Assembly (NCBI RefSeq): GCF_006715395.1
Contig: NZ_VFNC01000002.1
Span: forward strand, 1,860,001-1,924,000
Reading direction: 5' to 3'
DNA: 64,000 nt
Origin: Streptomyces sp. SLBN-31
Lineage (GTDB): Bacteria > Actinomycetota > Actinomycetes > Streptomycetales > Streptomycetaceae
Shown: positions 34,753-45,529 of the stretch, piece after piece
Layout: each line of letters opens with the position of its first letter
Numbering within the stretch: the stretch's first letter is position 1
Translations under genes and position numbers: made by a program
Notes under the pieces: generated by a model
The model's input: the letters and a program-made list of their open reading frames with translations, nothing else
Databases searched by the model: none
What the model was told of the DNA's origin: nothing

Positions 34753-35598
34753 CTACAGCAGCGCGGCCCGCGGACCGTCGGGCTGCTCCAGCCGCCGCGC
34801 CAGGATCGAGCGGGCGATCTCGGAGGACTCGTCCTCGGTGAGCCGGCGGAAACCGTCCTCGGTGATCACGGTGACGATCGGATAGATCCGGCGGGCGACA
34901 TCGGGACCACCGGTCGCCGAGTCGTCGTCTGCCGCGTCGTACAGGGCCTGCACCACCAGCGTGGTGGCCTGCTCCTCGGTCAGATCCTCACGGAAGAGCT
35001 TCTTCATGGCACCGCGCGCGAAGATCGAACCGGAGCCCGTGGCCGCGAAGCCGTGCTCCTCGCTGCGGCCGCCCGTGACGTCGTAGGAGAAGATCCGGCC
35101 CTTCTCCCGGTCCACGTCGTAACCGGCGAACAGGGGCACCACGGCCAGACCCTGCATCGCCATGCCCAGGTTGGAGCGGATCATGGTCGACAGGCGGTTC
35201 GCCTTGCCCTCCAGCGACAGCTGGGCGCCCTCGACCTTCTCGAAGTGCTCCAGCTCCAGCTGGAACAGCTTCACCATCTCCACGGCGAGACCGGCGGTGC
35301 CGGCGATGCCCACCGCCGAGTACTCGTCGGCGGGGAAAACCTTCTCGATGTCGCGCTGGGCGATCACATTGCCCATGGTGGCCCGACGGTCACCGGCCAG
35401 CACGACACCGCCCGGGAACGTCACGGCCACGATCGTGGTGCCGTGCGGCGCCTCGATCACGCCCTGGGTGGGCGGCAGTTGACGGTTGCCGGGCAGCATC
35501 TCGGGCTGGTGCTCCGACAGGAAGTCCATGAAGGACGAGGACCCAGGCGTCAGGAAGGCAGCTGGTAGACGCCCGGTGCTACGAGTGTTGGCTTCCAC
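34753..35598 (-). CDS. prcB: Proteasome beta subunit PrcB (with propeptide)
   Basis: A 281-residue catalytic subunit. A 53-residue propeptide ([20 protein letters not shown] at its start) is removed by self-cleavage at [12 protein letters not shown], so Thr54 becomes the active-site Thr1 of the mature enzyme. Mature-domain segments [20 protein letters not shown], with the conserved Asp and Lys of the catalytic set, are present. The GTG at 35596-35598 has GGAAGGA at good spacing, and the resulting propeptide length matches characterised Streptomyces PrcB, so the 49-bp overlap with the HNH gene upstream is real, not a mis-start. It is followed by prcA. Confidence 0.96.
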   Translation of the reverse strand: MEANTRSTGRLPAAFLTPGSSSFMDFLSEHQPEMLPGNRQLPPTQGVIEAPHGTTIVAVTFPGGVVLAGDRRATMGNVIAQRDIEKVFPADEYSAVGIAGTAGLAVEMVKLFQLELEHFEKVEGAQLSLEGKANRLSTMIRSNLGMAMQGLAVVPLFAGYDVDREKGRIFSYDVTGGRSEEHGFAATGSGSIFARGAMKKLFREDLTEEQATTLVVQALYDAADDDSATGGPDVARRIYPIVTVITEDGFRRLTEDESSEIARSILARRLEQPDGPRAALL

Positions 35599-36143
35599 GC
35601 GATTCCTTCCAAGTAAGCGGCGGCCCGGCGGACGGCGTCGGGATCGTCACCCAACTTGCCGATGGCCGAATTGCAGTTGAAGCACAGTACGCCTCGGACC
35701 TTACCCGTCTTGTGGCAGTGATCCACATGAACGGCTGGCGCCTTCAGGCAGATCACGCGCAACCCCATCTGACCGGCGACCATCTCGTCACGGTCAGCTT
35801 CGGTGAGGCCATACTGGCGCTTGAGATGCCGCGCTCGGCCTTCGACCGCTCGGCACGCCTTGCAACGCGTGGACAGCCCGTCCGAGGCCGTCGCGTTGCG
35901 GTGCCACTCGCTCCACGGCTTGACCTCACCGCACTTCAGACAAAACTTGTGCCCTTCCGGGACCTCCATCTTGGGGCGCACCTTCCGCCCCAAGTTCTGT
36001 TGACGCGTCCGGTGATAGTCCGCTGCGCAGTCTCGACAGCGTCGCTGCCGGCCATCCAGGTTGGACCGTCTGCGAGCGAACGCCGCGAGCGGCTTGGTCT
36101 CACCGCACCGCACGCAGCACTTCCCGCCTTCTTCGATTGCCAA
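35550..36143 (-). CDS. Endonuclease VII-like HNH protein inside the proteasome operon
   Basis: A 197-residue protein. Two zinc-knuckle repeats lead: [16 protein letters not shown] with RCRDC (about 10-39) and [16 protein letters not shown] with RCKAC (about 68-97). They are followed by a recombination endonuclease VII-type HNH domain (about 108-185): [28 protein letters not shown]. The HNH residues are kept. In related proteins the domain opens with a CxxC pair; here the first Cys is replaced by Arg129 (RVIC), so one expected zinc ligand is missing. It begins with TTG at 36141-36143 and overlaps prcB by 49 bp. Its part in pupylation, if any, is unknown. Confidence 0.82.
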   Translation of the reverse strand: MAIEEGGKCCVRCGETKPLAAFARRRSNLDGRQRRCRDCAADYHRTRQQNLGRKVRPKMEVPEGHKFCLKCGEVKPWSEWHRNATASDGLSTRCKACRAVEGRARHLKRQYGLTEADRDEMVAGQMGLRVICLKAPAVHVDHCHKTGKVRGVLCFNCNSAIGKLGDDPDAVRRAAAYLEGIAWKPTLVAPGVYQLPS

Positions 36144-36176
36144 GTCCCCAGGCCTCCGCAGCCTTCGATCTGAAGG

Positions 36177-36395
36177 CTACTCGCCACCTTTCTGAACGAA
36201 TGACCGAACGAAATCCTCGGCGTTCTCTTCCAAGACATCATCGATTTCGTCCAGAACCGAGTCGACGTCGTCGCTCAGCTTCTCGTGTCGTTCCTTCAGG
36301 TCCTCCGAGCCCTGTGCTTCGGTCGTCTGCTCCTCGGCCTGTTCGGTCGAGTGCGTCGCCTTCTGCTGGCCGCCGCCGGTGTCCTTGGTTGCCAT
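36177..36395 (-). CDS. pup: Prokaryotic ubiquitin-like protein Pup
   Basis: A 72-residue tag protein. The N-terminus MATKDTGGGQQKATHS is flexible. The central and C-terminal part is helical and acidic (LKERHEKLSDDVDSVLDEID, DVLEENAEDFVRSFVQK) and binds the Arc coiled coil. It ends in GGE. Because the last residue is already Glu, it can be used by PafA without prior deamidation by Dop, unlike the GGQ form of mycobacteria. The ATG at 36393-36395 is the standard start. It lies between dop and the HNH gene on the same strand. Confidence 0.96.
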   Translation of the reverse strand: MATKDTGGGQQKATHSTEQAEEQTTEAQGSEDLKERHEKLSDDVDSVLDEIDDVLEENAEDFVRSFVQKGGE

Positions 36396-36583
36396 GACCC
36401 TCACCCCGCTCAGTTCGCCCGACATGGTCGACAGGTCGGCATTCCTGCCGATCGGTGATGATCAGACCCTACAAGCCGGGTCTGACAATGGCCCTGCGTT
36501 TCTCCAACGTACGAGGACCACCTCGATGATTCCCGGACGGCGGACTTTCCACCCTGCCCGGCGGAGGCCGCCCGGGTACCCGG

Positions 36584-38095
36584 TCAGCCGCCCGATAGCA
36601 CCCTGACCAGGTCTTCCGCGGTGCGGCAGCGGTCGAGGAGCTCCTTGACGTGATTTCGCGTTCCGCGAAGCGGTTCGAGGGTTGGAACACGCTGGAGCGA
36701 GTCCCGGCCCGGGAGGTCGAAGATCACGGAGTCCCAGGAGGCCGCGGCGACGTCGTCGGCGTACTGCTCCAGGCAGCGTCCGCGGAAGTAGGCGCGGGTG
36801 TCCTCCGGCGGCTTCGTGCGGGCCCGCTCGACCTCGCTCTCGTCCAGGAGTCGCTTCATGCGGCCGCGGGCCCCCAGGCGGTTGTAGAGGCCCTTCTCGG
36901 CCCGTACGTCCGCGTACTGGAGGTCGAGGAGGTGGAGCTTGGCGGCGTCCCAGTCGAGGCCGTCGCGGCGCCGGTAGCCCTCCATGAGCTCGCGCTTGGC
37001 GACCCAGTCCAGCTCGCCGGCCAGGCTCATGGGGTCGTGTTCCAGGCGGTTGAGGGTGTCCTCCCAGCGGGAGAGGACGTCCTTGGTCTGCTCGTCCGCG
37101 TCGGCGCCGTAGCGTTCCTCGACGTACTTGCGGGAGAGCTCGTAGTACTCCATCTGGAGCTGGACCGCGGTGAGCGTGCGGCCGCTGCGGAGGGTGACCA
37201 GGCGCTTGAGGGTCGGGTCGTGGGAGACCTGGTGGAGGGTGCGGACGGGCTGGTCCACGGCCAGGTCGACGGCGATGAAACCGTCCTCGATCATGGACAG
37301 GACCAGGGCGGTCGTGCCGAGCTTGAGGTAGGTGGAGATCTCGGAGAGGTTCGCGTCGCCGATGATGACGTGCAGGCGGCGGTACTTCTCGGCGTCGGCG
37401 TGCGGTTCGTCGCGGGTGTTGATGATGGGGCGCTTGAGGGTGGTCTCCAGGCCGACCTCGACCTCGAAGTAGTCCGCGCGCTGGCTGAGCTGGAAGCCGT
37501 GTTCGTGGCCGTCCTGGCCGATTCCGACGCGGCCGGCGCCGGTGACGACCTGGCGGGAGACGAAGAAGGGCGTGAGGTGGCGCACGATGTCCGAGAACGG
37601 GGTTTCCCGCTTCATCAGGTAGTTCTCGTGTGTGCCGTAGGAGGCGCCCTTGTTGTCGGTGTTGTTCTTGTAGAGGTGGATCGGCTGCGCCCCGGGCAGC
37701 TGGGCCGCGCGTTCGGCGGCCTCGGCCATGATCCGCTCGCCGGCCTTGTCCCAGAGGACGGCGTCGCGGGGGTTGGTGACCTCGGGTGCGCTGTATTCGG
37801 GGTGTGCGTGGTCGACGTAGAGCCGTGCGCCGTTGGTGAGGATCACGTTGGCGAGGCCGATGTCCTCGTCGGTGAGCTGGCTGGCGTCGGCGGCCTCTCG
37901 TGCGAGGTCGAAGCCGCGCGCGTCCCGCAGCGGGTTCTCCTCCTCGAAGTCCCAGCGGGCCCGGCGGGCCCGGTGCATCGCCGCCGCGTAGGCGTTGACG
38001 ATCTGGGACGAGGTGAGCATGGCATTGGCGTTGGGGTGGCCGGGGACGGAGATGCCGTACTCCGTCTCGATGCCCATTACTCGCCGTACGGTCAT
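36584..38095 (-). CDS. dop: Depupylase / Pup deamidase Dop
   Basis: A 503-residue relative of PafA. It starts with [20 protein letters not shown] and has [16 protein letters not shown] with catalytic Asp95, the number used in mycobacteria. Relative to PafA there is an extra segment early (about 38-76), the Dop loop region. It hydrolyses the isopeptide bond between Pup and target lysines and, in species with Pup-GGQ, also deamidates Pup. With Pup-GGE here, only untagging is needed. It has its own transcription start region, separated from arc by a terminator, and leads the dop-pup-HNH-prcB-prcA run. Confidence 0.96.
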   Translation of the reverse strand: MTVRRVMGIETEYGISVPGHPNANAMLTSSQIVNAYAAAMHRARRARWDFEEENPLRDARGFDLAREAADASQLTDEDIGLANVILTNGARLYVDHAHPEYSAPEVTNPRDAVLWDKAGERIMAEAAERAAQLPGAQPIHLYKNNTDNKGASYGTHENYLMKRETPFSDIVRHLTPFFVSRQVVTGAGRVGIGQDGHEHGFQLSQRADYFEVEVGLETTLKRPIINTRDEPHADAEKYRRLHVIIGDANLSEISTYLKLGTTALVLSMIEDGFIAVDLAVDQPVRTLHQVSHDPTLKRLVTLRSGRTLTAVQLQMEYYELSRKYVEERYGADADEQTKDVLSRWEDTLNRLEHDPMSLAGELDWVAKRELMEGYRRRDGLDWDAAKLHLLDLQYADVRAEKGLYNRLGARGRMKRLLDESEVERARTKPPEDTRAYFRGRCLEQYADDVAAASWDSVIFDLPGRDSLQRVPTLEPLRGTRNHVKELLDRCRTAEDLVRVLSGG

Positions 38096-38296
38096 GCGGC
38101 CCTCCTTGCCCGGCGGCGCCCTCGGTCGGGGACGCCGCTCAAGTACCGCTGGCGCTCCGGTGCGTGTGCGGTGCCCGTCCCCGCACTGCGCGACTCGGCG
38201 GTACCGAAGAGCCTAGAACGGCTTTGCGCTGGTGGGGAGATCATTTGCGTCATTGCCTTGCTCGCCTTGGTTCCGGTTGGTTGCCTGAAAAACAGT

Positions 38297-38332
38297 CGGC
38301 TGCGGGTACCCCGGTGAGGGCACCCGCAGCCG
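38297..38332 (-). terminator. Rho-independent terminator of arc
   Basis: The arms CGGCTGCGGGT and ACCCGCAGCCG form a perfect 11-bp stem with a 14-nt loop, 8 bp after the arc stop on the minus strand. In that direction it is followed by ACTGTTTTTC, a T-run that is rare in this GC-rich DNA. This is a classical intrinsic terminator. Confidence 0.9.
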
Positions 38333-38340
38333 CCCTGTCT

Positions 38341-40107
38341 TTACAGGTACTGACCGGTGTTCGCCACCGTGTCGATGGAGCGTCCGGTGTCGGCGCCCTG
38401 CTTTCCGGTGATGAGGGTACGGATGTAGACGATCCGTTCGCCCTTCTTTCCGGAGATTCGGGCCCAGTCGTCCGGGTTGGTGGTGTTGGGCAGGTCCTCG
38501 TTCTCCTTGAACTCGTCCACGCATGCCTGGAGGAGGTGGGAGACGCGCAGGCCCTTCTGGTTGTGGTCGAGGAAGTCCTTGATCGCCATCTTCTTGGCGC
38601 GGCCGACGATGTTCTCGATCATGGCGCCGGAGTTGAAGTCCTTGAAGTAGAGGACTTCCTTGTCACCGTTGGCGTAGGTGACCTCCAGGAAGCGGTTCTC
38701 CTCGGATTCCGCGTACATGTGCTCGACCGCGGTCTGGATCATGCTTTCGACGGTGGTCGACTTGCTGCCGCCGTGTTCGCCGAGGTCGTCGGCGTGCAGC
38801 GGGAGGCGTTCGGTGAGGTACTTGCCGAAGATGTCCTTGGCGGCCTCGGCGTCCGGGCGCTCGATCTTGATCTTCACGTCGAGGCGGCCGGGGCGCAGGA
38901 TGGCGGGGTCGATCATGTCCTCGCGGTTGGAGGCGCCGATGACGACCACGTTCTGCAGGCCTTCCACGCCGTCGATCTCGGCGAGCAGCTGGGGGACGAT
39001 CGTGTTCTCGACGTCGGAGCTGACACCGGAGCCGCGGGTGCGGAAGAGGGATTCCATCTCGTCGAAGAAGACGATGACGGGTGTGCCCTCGCTGGCCTTT
39101 TCCCTTGCACGCTGGAAGACGAGGCGGATCTGCCGCTCGGTCTCGCCGACGTACTTGTTGAGGAGTTCGGGGCCCTTGATGTTGAGGAAGAAGCTCTTGC
39201 CGGCGGCCTGGCCGGTGACCTCGGCGACCTTCTTGGCCAGCGAGTTGGCGACGGCCTTGGCGATGAGTGTCTTGCCGCATCCTGGGGGGCCGTAGAGCAG
39301 TACGCCCTTGGGCGGGCGGAGCTCGTGCTCCTTGAAGAGGTCCGGGTAGAGGTAGGGGAGCTCGACGGCGTCGCGGATGGCCTCGATCTGGCCGCCGAGA
39401 CCGCCGATCTGCTCGTAGCCGATGTCCGGTACTTCTTCGAGGACGAGTTCTTCGACCTCGCTCTTGGGAATGATCTCGTAGACGTAGCCGGAGCGGGGTT
39501 CGAGCAGCAGGGCGTCACCGGGGCGGATGTTCACGTCCAGCAGTGGCTCGGCGAGCCGTACCACCCGCTCCTCATCGGTGTGCCCGAGCACCAGGGCGCG
39601 TTCGCCGTCCTCGAGGATCTCCTTGAGGGTGACGATGTCCCCGGCGCGCTCGAACTCCATGGCCTCGACCACGTTGAGCGCTTCGTTGAGCATTACTTCC
39701 TGGCCGCGCCGGAGTTCTTCGAGGTCGACGCTGGGGCTGACGTTCACCCGGAGCTTGCGGCCCCCGGTGAAGATGTCGGCGGTGCCGTCCTCGTTCGCCG
39801 CGAGGAAGACTCCGAAGCCGGCCGGTGGCTGTGCGAGCCGGTCGACCTCCTCCTTGAGGGCCACGATCTGGTCGCGGGCCTCACGGAGTGTGTTGGCGAG
39901 TCGCTCGTTCTGGGCGGACACGCCGGCCAGGTTGGTCTGCAGCTCGACGATCCGCTCTTCGAGAATCCTCGTGTGTCGCGGAGAGTCGGCGAGCTTGCGT
40001 CGCAGGACGGCGATCTCCTGCTCAAGGTAGGCAATCTGCCCGGCCGGGTCGTCGGACCCGCGTCCCGGGCGGATGCCGCGGTTCATGTCGTCGTCGTGGG
40101 CTGCCAC
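38341..40107 (-). CDS. arc: Proteasomal ATPase Arc (Mpa)
   Basis: A 588-residue AAA ATPase that unfolds pupylated proteins and feeds them to the proteasome. N-terminal coiled coil (about 25-75: [20 protein letters not shown]) that binds Pup; OB-fold pair (about 80-230); AAA domain with Walker [15 protein letters not shown] (about 285) and Walker [10 protein letters not shown]. The C-terminal GQYL is the tail motif that docks into the alpha ring. The GTG at 40105-40107 follows GGAGGAGGTGAGG and gives the length known for Streptomyces Arc; the upstream TTG overlaps the ribosome-binding site itself. A single-gene unit with its own terminator. Confidence 0.95.
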   Translation of the reverse strand: MAAHDDDMNRGIRPGRGSDDPAGQIAYLEQEIAVLRRKLADSPRHTRILEERIVELQTNLAGVSAQNERLANTLREARDQIVALKEEVDRLAQPPAGFGVFLAANEDGTADIFTGGRKLRVNVSPSVDLEELRRGQEVMLNEALNVVEAMEFERAGDIVTLKEILEDGERALVLGHTDEERVVRLAEPLLDVNIRPGDALLLEPRSGYVYEIIPKSEVEELVLEEVPDIGYEQIGGLGGQIEAIRDAVELPYLYPDLFKEHELRPPKGVLLYGPPGCGKTLIAKAVANSLAKKVAEVTGQAAGKSFFLNIKGPELLNKYVGETERQIRLVFQRAREKASEGTPVIVFFDEMESLFRTRGSGVSSDVENTIVPQLLAEIDGVEGLQNVVVIGASNREDMIDPAILRPGRLDVKIKIERPDAEAAKDIFGKYLTERLPLHADDLGEHGGSKSTTVESMIQTAVEHMYAESEENRFLEVTYANGDKEVLYFKDFNSGAMIENIVGRAKKMAIKDFLDHNQKGLRVSHLLQACVDEFKENEDLPNTTNPDDWARISGKKGERIVYIRTLITGKQGADTGRSIDTVANTGQYL

Positions 40108-40350
40108 GGTCCTCACCTCCTCCAAGGGGAGCTGGACGCTTCCAGACCCTACCTGGGTGGGTGTCGATTGAAACCCCTAGATCACAAAGACGGTCGGGGT
40201 GTGTCCGATCTTCACCCTTGCGCTCTCCCTCACGCCAGGGGAATACCCACCGAACATGATTGGAAAGCTGCCGGAGGTAGGGTCACAGTGTCCAACACCC
40301 GTCAGAGCTGGCCCGATTCCCGTCGGCTCGACTTCTAAACGGCAGGAGAG

Positions 40351-40656
40351 ATGAGCGTGCAGCAGGAGGCCGTGGCCGGCGGCGAGGAGCTGGAGGTCTG
40401 GATCGATCAGGACCTGTGTACCGGCGACGGGATCTGTGCGCAGTACGCGCCGGAAGTGTTCGAGCTGGACATCGACGGTCTGGCGTACGTGAAGGGCCCG
40501 GCCGAGGAGCTGTTGCAGGACAAGGGTGCTGCAACGCCTGTTCCGTTGCCGCTTCTGACGGATGTGGTGGACTCGGCGAAGGAGTGTCCGGGCGAGTGCA
40601 TCCATGTGCGGCGGGTTTCGGACAGGGTCGAGGTCTACGGTCCGGACGCTGAGTGA
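40351..40656 (+). CDS. Small ferredoxin
   Basis: A 101-residue acidic ferredoxin with N-terminal cluster motif DQDLCTGDGICAQYAPEVFE and C-terminal CPGECIHVRR, the pattern of bacterial 3Fe-4S or 4Fe-4S single-cluster ferredoxins such as those that feed cytochromes P450. An acidic insertion of about 20 residues separates the parts (LLQDKGAATPVPLPLLTDVV). It is divergent from arc across 243 bp. A conserved ferredoxin beside arc is recalled in other Streptomyces; its partner is unknown. ATG start with GGAGAG upstream. Confidence 0.9.
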   Translation: MSVQQEAVAGGEELEVWIDQDLCTGDGICAQYAPEVFELDIDGLAYVKGPAEELLQDKGAATPVPLPLLTDVVDSAKECPGECIHVRRVSDRVEVYGPDAE

Positions 40657-40657
40657 G

Positions 40658-40678
40658 GTAACGGGTGCGGGCCGTTAC
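40658..40678. terminator. Short hairpin after the ferredoxin gene
   Basis: The arms GTAACGG and CCGTTAC (7-bp stem, 7-nt loop) lie just past the ferredoxin stop and before the end of the convergent secreted-protein gene. Confidence 0.5.
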
Positions 40679-40715
40679 GGTTGTCTGATTTCTCACATGG
40701 TCCGGGGGGCGGGAC

Positions 40716-41288
40716 TCAGACGCTGTGGGTGGCGGCGGGTGTCGAGCGGACGAACGTGCCGTTCTTCCACTGCCACTTCACGTGGTCGGTGACGTCGGGG
40801 CAGCAGCGGGGCACGTTGTCGGTGGAGTAGCCGAGCAGGGTGGCCGTGACGGCGCCGTCGTGTATCGCGAAGTCGCTGACGGTGTCGTCGGCTTTGGGGT
40901 CGAGGAGGGTGGCGACCACGCGGGGTGTGCCGTTGGACGCGCGGGTGAGGACGTAGACGCCGTCGGGCGGGGTGCCCATGGGGGCGTCGCAGTGCACGAT
41001 CGCGACCGTCTCGGGGTTGCCGTCGCCGTCGAGGTCTCCGGTGGTCTTCTTGTGCACGACCGCTTTCACGGGGCCGCAGGTGATCGGGAAGTCGACTCCG
41101 GCCGTGCCGGGTGCGGCGGCGGTGTGGACGGTCCTGGTGGGCGGGTCGGCCGGCTGGGCCGCGGTGGCCGAGTTGGGCTGCAGGAGCGAGGAGAGGGCCA
41201 TGACGCCGGCGACCGCCGTGGCCGTGGCGACCCAGTGGATCGGACGGGTGTGCGTGTGTGCCAGTTCCGGGACGGCGGGATGCTGCAC
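40716..41288 (-). CDS. Probable secreted protein, unknown function
   Basis: A 190-residue protein with an N-terminal hydrophobic stretch (HWVATATAVAGVMALSSLLQ) followed by an Ala-rich cleavage region (NSATAAQPAD), so it is probably exported or membrane-anchored. The mature part has a calcium-like loop GDLDGDGNPETVAIVHCD and four Cys, two of them adjacent (RCCPDV), which may form disulfides outside the cell. The GTG at 41286-41288 with AGGAG nine bases upstream is preferred over the longer frame to 41342. No family is recognised; the DxDGDG pattern recalls FG-GAP/VCBS-type repeats. Confidence 0.75.
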   Translation of the reverse strand: MQHPAVPELAHTHTRPIHWVATATAVAGVMALSSLLQPNSATAAQPADPPTRTVHTAAAPGTAGVDFPITCGPVKAVVHKKTTGDLDGDGNPETVAIVHCDAPMGTPPDGVYVLTRASNGTPRVVATLLDPKADDTVSDFAIHDGAVTATLLGYSTDNVPRCCPDVTDHVKWQWKNGTFVRSTPAATHSV

Positions 41289-41508
41289 TAGGAGCGTCTC
41301 CTGTGAGGGCTGTGCCGGTGGGGGTGGCACGCATCGTGCCACACGTCACAGTGCGGGGGAACGGCGGGGTACGGGATGACGAACGGGGCTCGCCGGGTTT
41401 GTTCTGTTTGTGGCGGGCTGTCATGAGAAGGGCGCCCCGGTCGAGTTCCGGTGGATGGTGCTGGAACTCGACCGCGACGCCCGTGCGTTGCTGCGGTGTG
41501 CGGCGGTG

Positions 41509-42408
41509 TCAGCGGCCGCCGCCCTCGGCGTTGGGGCCGGCGTAGTCCTCGCCGTAGGCGCCCTTGGCGGGGCGGCGGCGGCGCATGGGGGGCTCGACGC
41601 CGTCGGCGAGGCGGCGGGCGGTGAGGAGGAAGCCGGTGTGGCCGATCATCCGGTGGTCGGGGCGGACTGCGAGGCCCTCGATGTGCCAGTTGCGGATCAT
41701 CGTTTCCCAGGCGGTCGGCTCGTTGAAGGAGCCGATCTCGCGGATGGACTCGACGGTCCGGGCGAGCTGGGTGGTGGTGGCGACGTAGCAGCAGAGGATT
41801 CCGCCGGGGACGAGTGCCTTGGAGACGGCCTCGAGGCACTCCCAGGGGGCGAGCATGTCGAGGATGACGCGGTCGACGTCGGTGTCGGAGAGGTTGTCCT
41901 GGAGGTCACCGACGGTGAGCTGCCAGGCGGGGTGCGGGCCGCCGAAGTAGCGTTCCACGTTCTGCTGGGCGATCTCGGCGAAGTCCTCGCGGCGCTCGTA
42001 GCTGTGGAGCATGCCCTGGTCGCCGATGGCGCGGAGCAGGAAGCTGCTGAGCGAGCCTGATCCGACTCCGGCCTCCACGACGCGGGCGCCGGGGAAGATG
42101 TCGGCGAAGGCGAGGATCTGCCCCGCGTCCTTGGGGTAGACCACGGCGGCGCCGCGGGGCATGGACAGGACGTAGTCGGGGAGCAGGGGGCGCAGCGCGA
42201 GGTAGGCGACGTTACCGGTGGTGCGGACAACGCTGCCCTCGGGTGCGCCGATCAGCTCGTCGTGCGGGAAGGAACCCTTGTGGGTGTGGAAGTTCTTTCC
42301 GGCTTCGAGCGTGAACGTGTAGTGGCGGCCCTTGGGGTCGGTCAGCTGAACCTGGTCCCCGACCTTGAAGGGCCCGCGCCTGCGGGCGGCACCGGTCGGT
42401 TCGGACAT
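41509..42408 (-). CDS. trmI: tRNA (adenine-58-N1)-methyltransferase TrmI
   Basis: A 299-residue class I SAM methyltransferase that makes m1A58 in the T-loop of tRNAs. The N-terminal domain (GPFKVGDQVQLTDPKGRHYT) is followed by the Rossmann domain: motif I ARVVEAGVGSGSLSSFLLRA, motif II region HSYERREDFAEIAQQNVERY, motif IV DRVILDMLAPWECLEAV. Normal length for bacterial TrmI. In mycobacteria trmI lies near the proteasome genes too. It is on the minus strand after the site-2 protease gene, with a 38-bp gap, and may be cotranscribed with it. Confidence 0.94.
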   Translation of the reverse strand: MSEPTGAARRRGPFKVGDQVQLTDPKGRHYTFTLEAGKNFHTHKGSFPHDELIGAPEGSVVRTTGNVAYLALRPLLPDYVLSMPRGAAVVYPKDAGQILAFADIFPGARVVEAGVGSGSLSSFLLRAIGDQGMLHSYERREDFAEIAQQNVERYFGGPHPAWQLTVGDLQDNLSDTDVDRVILDMLAPWECLEAVSKALVPGGILCCYVATTTQLARTVESIREIGSFNEPTAWETMIRNWHIEGLAVRPDHRMIGHTGFLLTARRLADGVEPPMRRRRPAKGAYGEDYAGPNAEGGGR

Positions 42409-42446
42409 GTGAACAGCCTACCGGGGTTTGCGGGGGCCGCCGACCA

Positions 42447-44153
42447 TCAGGAGGACGGTCTGGCCATGGCCTTCACGAAGGCGCGTTCGACGTCGGCGGC
42501 GGACAGTACGCCGTAGATCTCGCCGGTTTCCTCGACGACGAGGTATTCGGTGGCGGGGGTGGCGCGAAGGACGTCGAGGAGGTCCTCGCCCGCGAGTTCG
42601 GCGGAGACGCGCATGCCGTCGGTGAGTTCCTGGGCGAGGCCGCTGACGGCGACCCAGGGGCGGCGGTGTTCGGGTACGCCGACGATGGCGGCCTCGCGGA
42701 CCAGGGAGAGCGGGTGACCGTCGGCGTCGACGACGACGAGGGCGCGGGCGCCGGCCGCGTTGGCGCGGCGCAGGGCCTCGGACAGGGGGGTGTCGGTCTC
42801 GACGGGGACGGCGCGGCGGGTGAGGTTGCGGGCGCGCAGTTCCGGGAGGTGTTCGCGCAGGCGGGCCATGCGGAGGCTGTTGCCGGCGCCGGTCCAGATG
42901 ATCGCGGCGAGGATGGCGGCGAGCAGGGCGTCGGTGACGGTGTCCATGCCGACGCTGTCCTCGGCGGTGGAGCCGAGGGCGCCGGACTGGGTGAGCAGGG
43001 GCAGGCCGATCAGGACGGAGACGGCGAGGGCGCGGCCGACCCAGGCGGCGGCGACGGTGCCGCTCATGGGCTTGCCGGTGATCTTCCAGACGACGGCGCG
43101 GAGCATTCGGCCGCCGTCGAGGGGGAGGCCGGGCAGGAGGTTGAAGGCGGCGACGATGAGGTTGGAGATCATCAGGCCGGCGAGCAGGACGCCGGGGACG
43201 GTGCCGGGCTCTACGGGCTGCATGGCGACGTAGAAGATCCCGGCGAGGACGAGGGAGAGCAGGGGGCCGACGAAGGCCAGCACGAACTCCCTGCCGGGGG
43301 TCTCGGCTTCCTTCTCGATCTCGGAGACGCCGCCGAAGAACTGGAGCTGGATGCGGCGGACGGGGAGTTTGAAGCGGAGGGCGGCGACGGTGTGGGCGAG
43401 TTCGTGGACGAGGACGGAGGCGTAGAAGGCGACGGCGAAGAAGAGGGAGACCAGGTAGCGGGCGGCGCCGAGTTCGGGCAGGACGCGGTCGAGTTGGCCG
43501 CCGAAGACCCAGGTGATGAGGGCGGCGACGAGGAACCAGCTGGGGGCGACGTAGACGGGTACGCCGAAGGGGCGGCCCATGAGGAGTCCGCCCCGGAGGG
43601 ATTCGCGGCGCTGGGGCGGGGGGTTCTTGGCGCCGGAGTGGGCGAGGGTGCGGTCGGTGTGGGACGTGTGGCCGGGGGCGGTGCCGGTGGTGTGGGGGGC
43701 GTGGTGGCCGGCCTCGGGAGCGGTGGGGTGGCTCGGGGGCGCGTCGGGGCCGGCGGGTGTGTCGTCGGCCCCGGCCGGCCGGTCCGCGTCCGGCTGCTGC
43801 GTGCCGTGCGCCGGGGAGGCGTCGTCGCCCTGGGGGGCGTCGGGTCGTCCGGAGTGCTCTTGGGGAGCGGGGCCGTCGGCCGGGGCGGGGTCCTGGCGCG
43901 GGTGCGCGTGCTCGTCGCCGTTCGGGTCGCTGTCGGCCGGGGCGGCCCCGGTGTCGGTGGTCGGCGCTTTCGTGCTGTCGCCCATCGAGGGGTCTCCCTT
44001 GGCGGCGTCCCTGGTCGTGGTGGTCCGTCGTGCGTCCGTGGGCTGTGCGTCGGCCTGGGTGGGTGAGGGGGTGGCCGGGGCCGGTCCCGTGTGGGGCTCG
44101 GCCGGCTCGTCGGTGCCGGGCCGCGGCTGCTCGCTCCCGCCGCTCTGGTCCAC
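42447..44153 (-). CDS. Site-2-type membrane metalloprotease (M50) with CBS domains
   Basis: A 568-residue protein. Residues 1 to about 190 are Pro/Asp/Ala-rich and probably disordered. The M50 membrane core follows, with ASVLVHELAHTVAALRF (HELAH zinc motif) and NLLPGLPLDGGRMLRAVV (second zinc-ligand Asp). About six hydrophobic segments are present. Two CBS domains close the protein (about 440-568; RRAVPVETDTPLSEALRRAN and EYLVVEETGEIYGVLSAADV). Such Rip3-like proteases cut membrane proteins and may sense nucleotides by CBS. The GTG at 44151-44153 with GAGGGG is used; a later ATG at 43983-43985 with GGGAG is possible. Divergent from the RecB-type gene. Confidence 0.88.
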   Translation of the reverse strand: MDQSGGSEQPRPGTDEPAEPHTGPAPATPSPTQADAQPTDARRTTTTRDAAKGDPSMGDSTKAPTTDTGAAPADSDPNGDEHAHPRQDPAPADGPAPQEHSGRPDAPQGDDASPAHGTQQPDADRPAGADDTPAGPDAPPSHPTAPEAGHHAPHTTGTAPGHTSHTDRTLAHSGAKNPPPQRRESLRGGLLMGRPFGVPVYVAPSWFLVAALITWVFGGQLDRVLPELGAARYLVSLFFAVAFYASVLVHELAHTVAALRFKLPVRRIQLQFFGGVSEIEKEAETPGREFVLAFVGPLLSLVLAGIFYVAMQPVEPGTVPGVLLAGLMISNLIVAAFNLLPGLPLDGGRMLRAVVWKITGKPMSGTVAAAWVGRALAVSVLIGLPLLTQSGALGSTAEDSVGMDTVTDALLAAILAAIIWTGAGNSLRMARLREHLPELRARNLTRRAVPVETDTPLSEALRRANAAGARALVVVDADGHPLSLVREAAIVGVPEHRRPWVAVSGLAQELTDGMRVSAELAGEDLLDVLRATPATEYLVVEETGEIYGVLSAADVERAFVKAMARPSS

Positions 44154-44327
44154 GATGTCCCCTCGTTCGAAGCGTCTTCCGCGCCTGCCGGGCGGAAGGG
44201 TCTGGGGTCGATGGTATGCGGCCGTCGCGGCGCGTTCCGCCCCGGGCACCCGGTGTTTCCCCGGCGGCCGGCGCCGTCGCGGCGGTGTGTGGGTCACTGT
44301 CAGTGGCGGGCCGTAAGGTCTGTGGGC

Positions 44328-45515
<1,188 letters not shown>

Positions 45516-45529
45516 CGAAGGAGAGTCAC

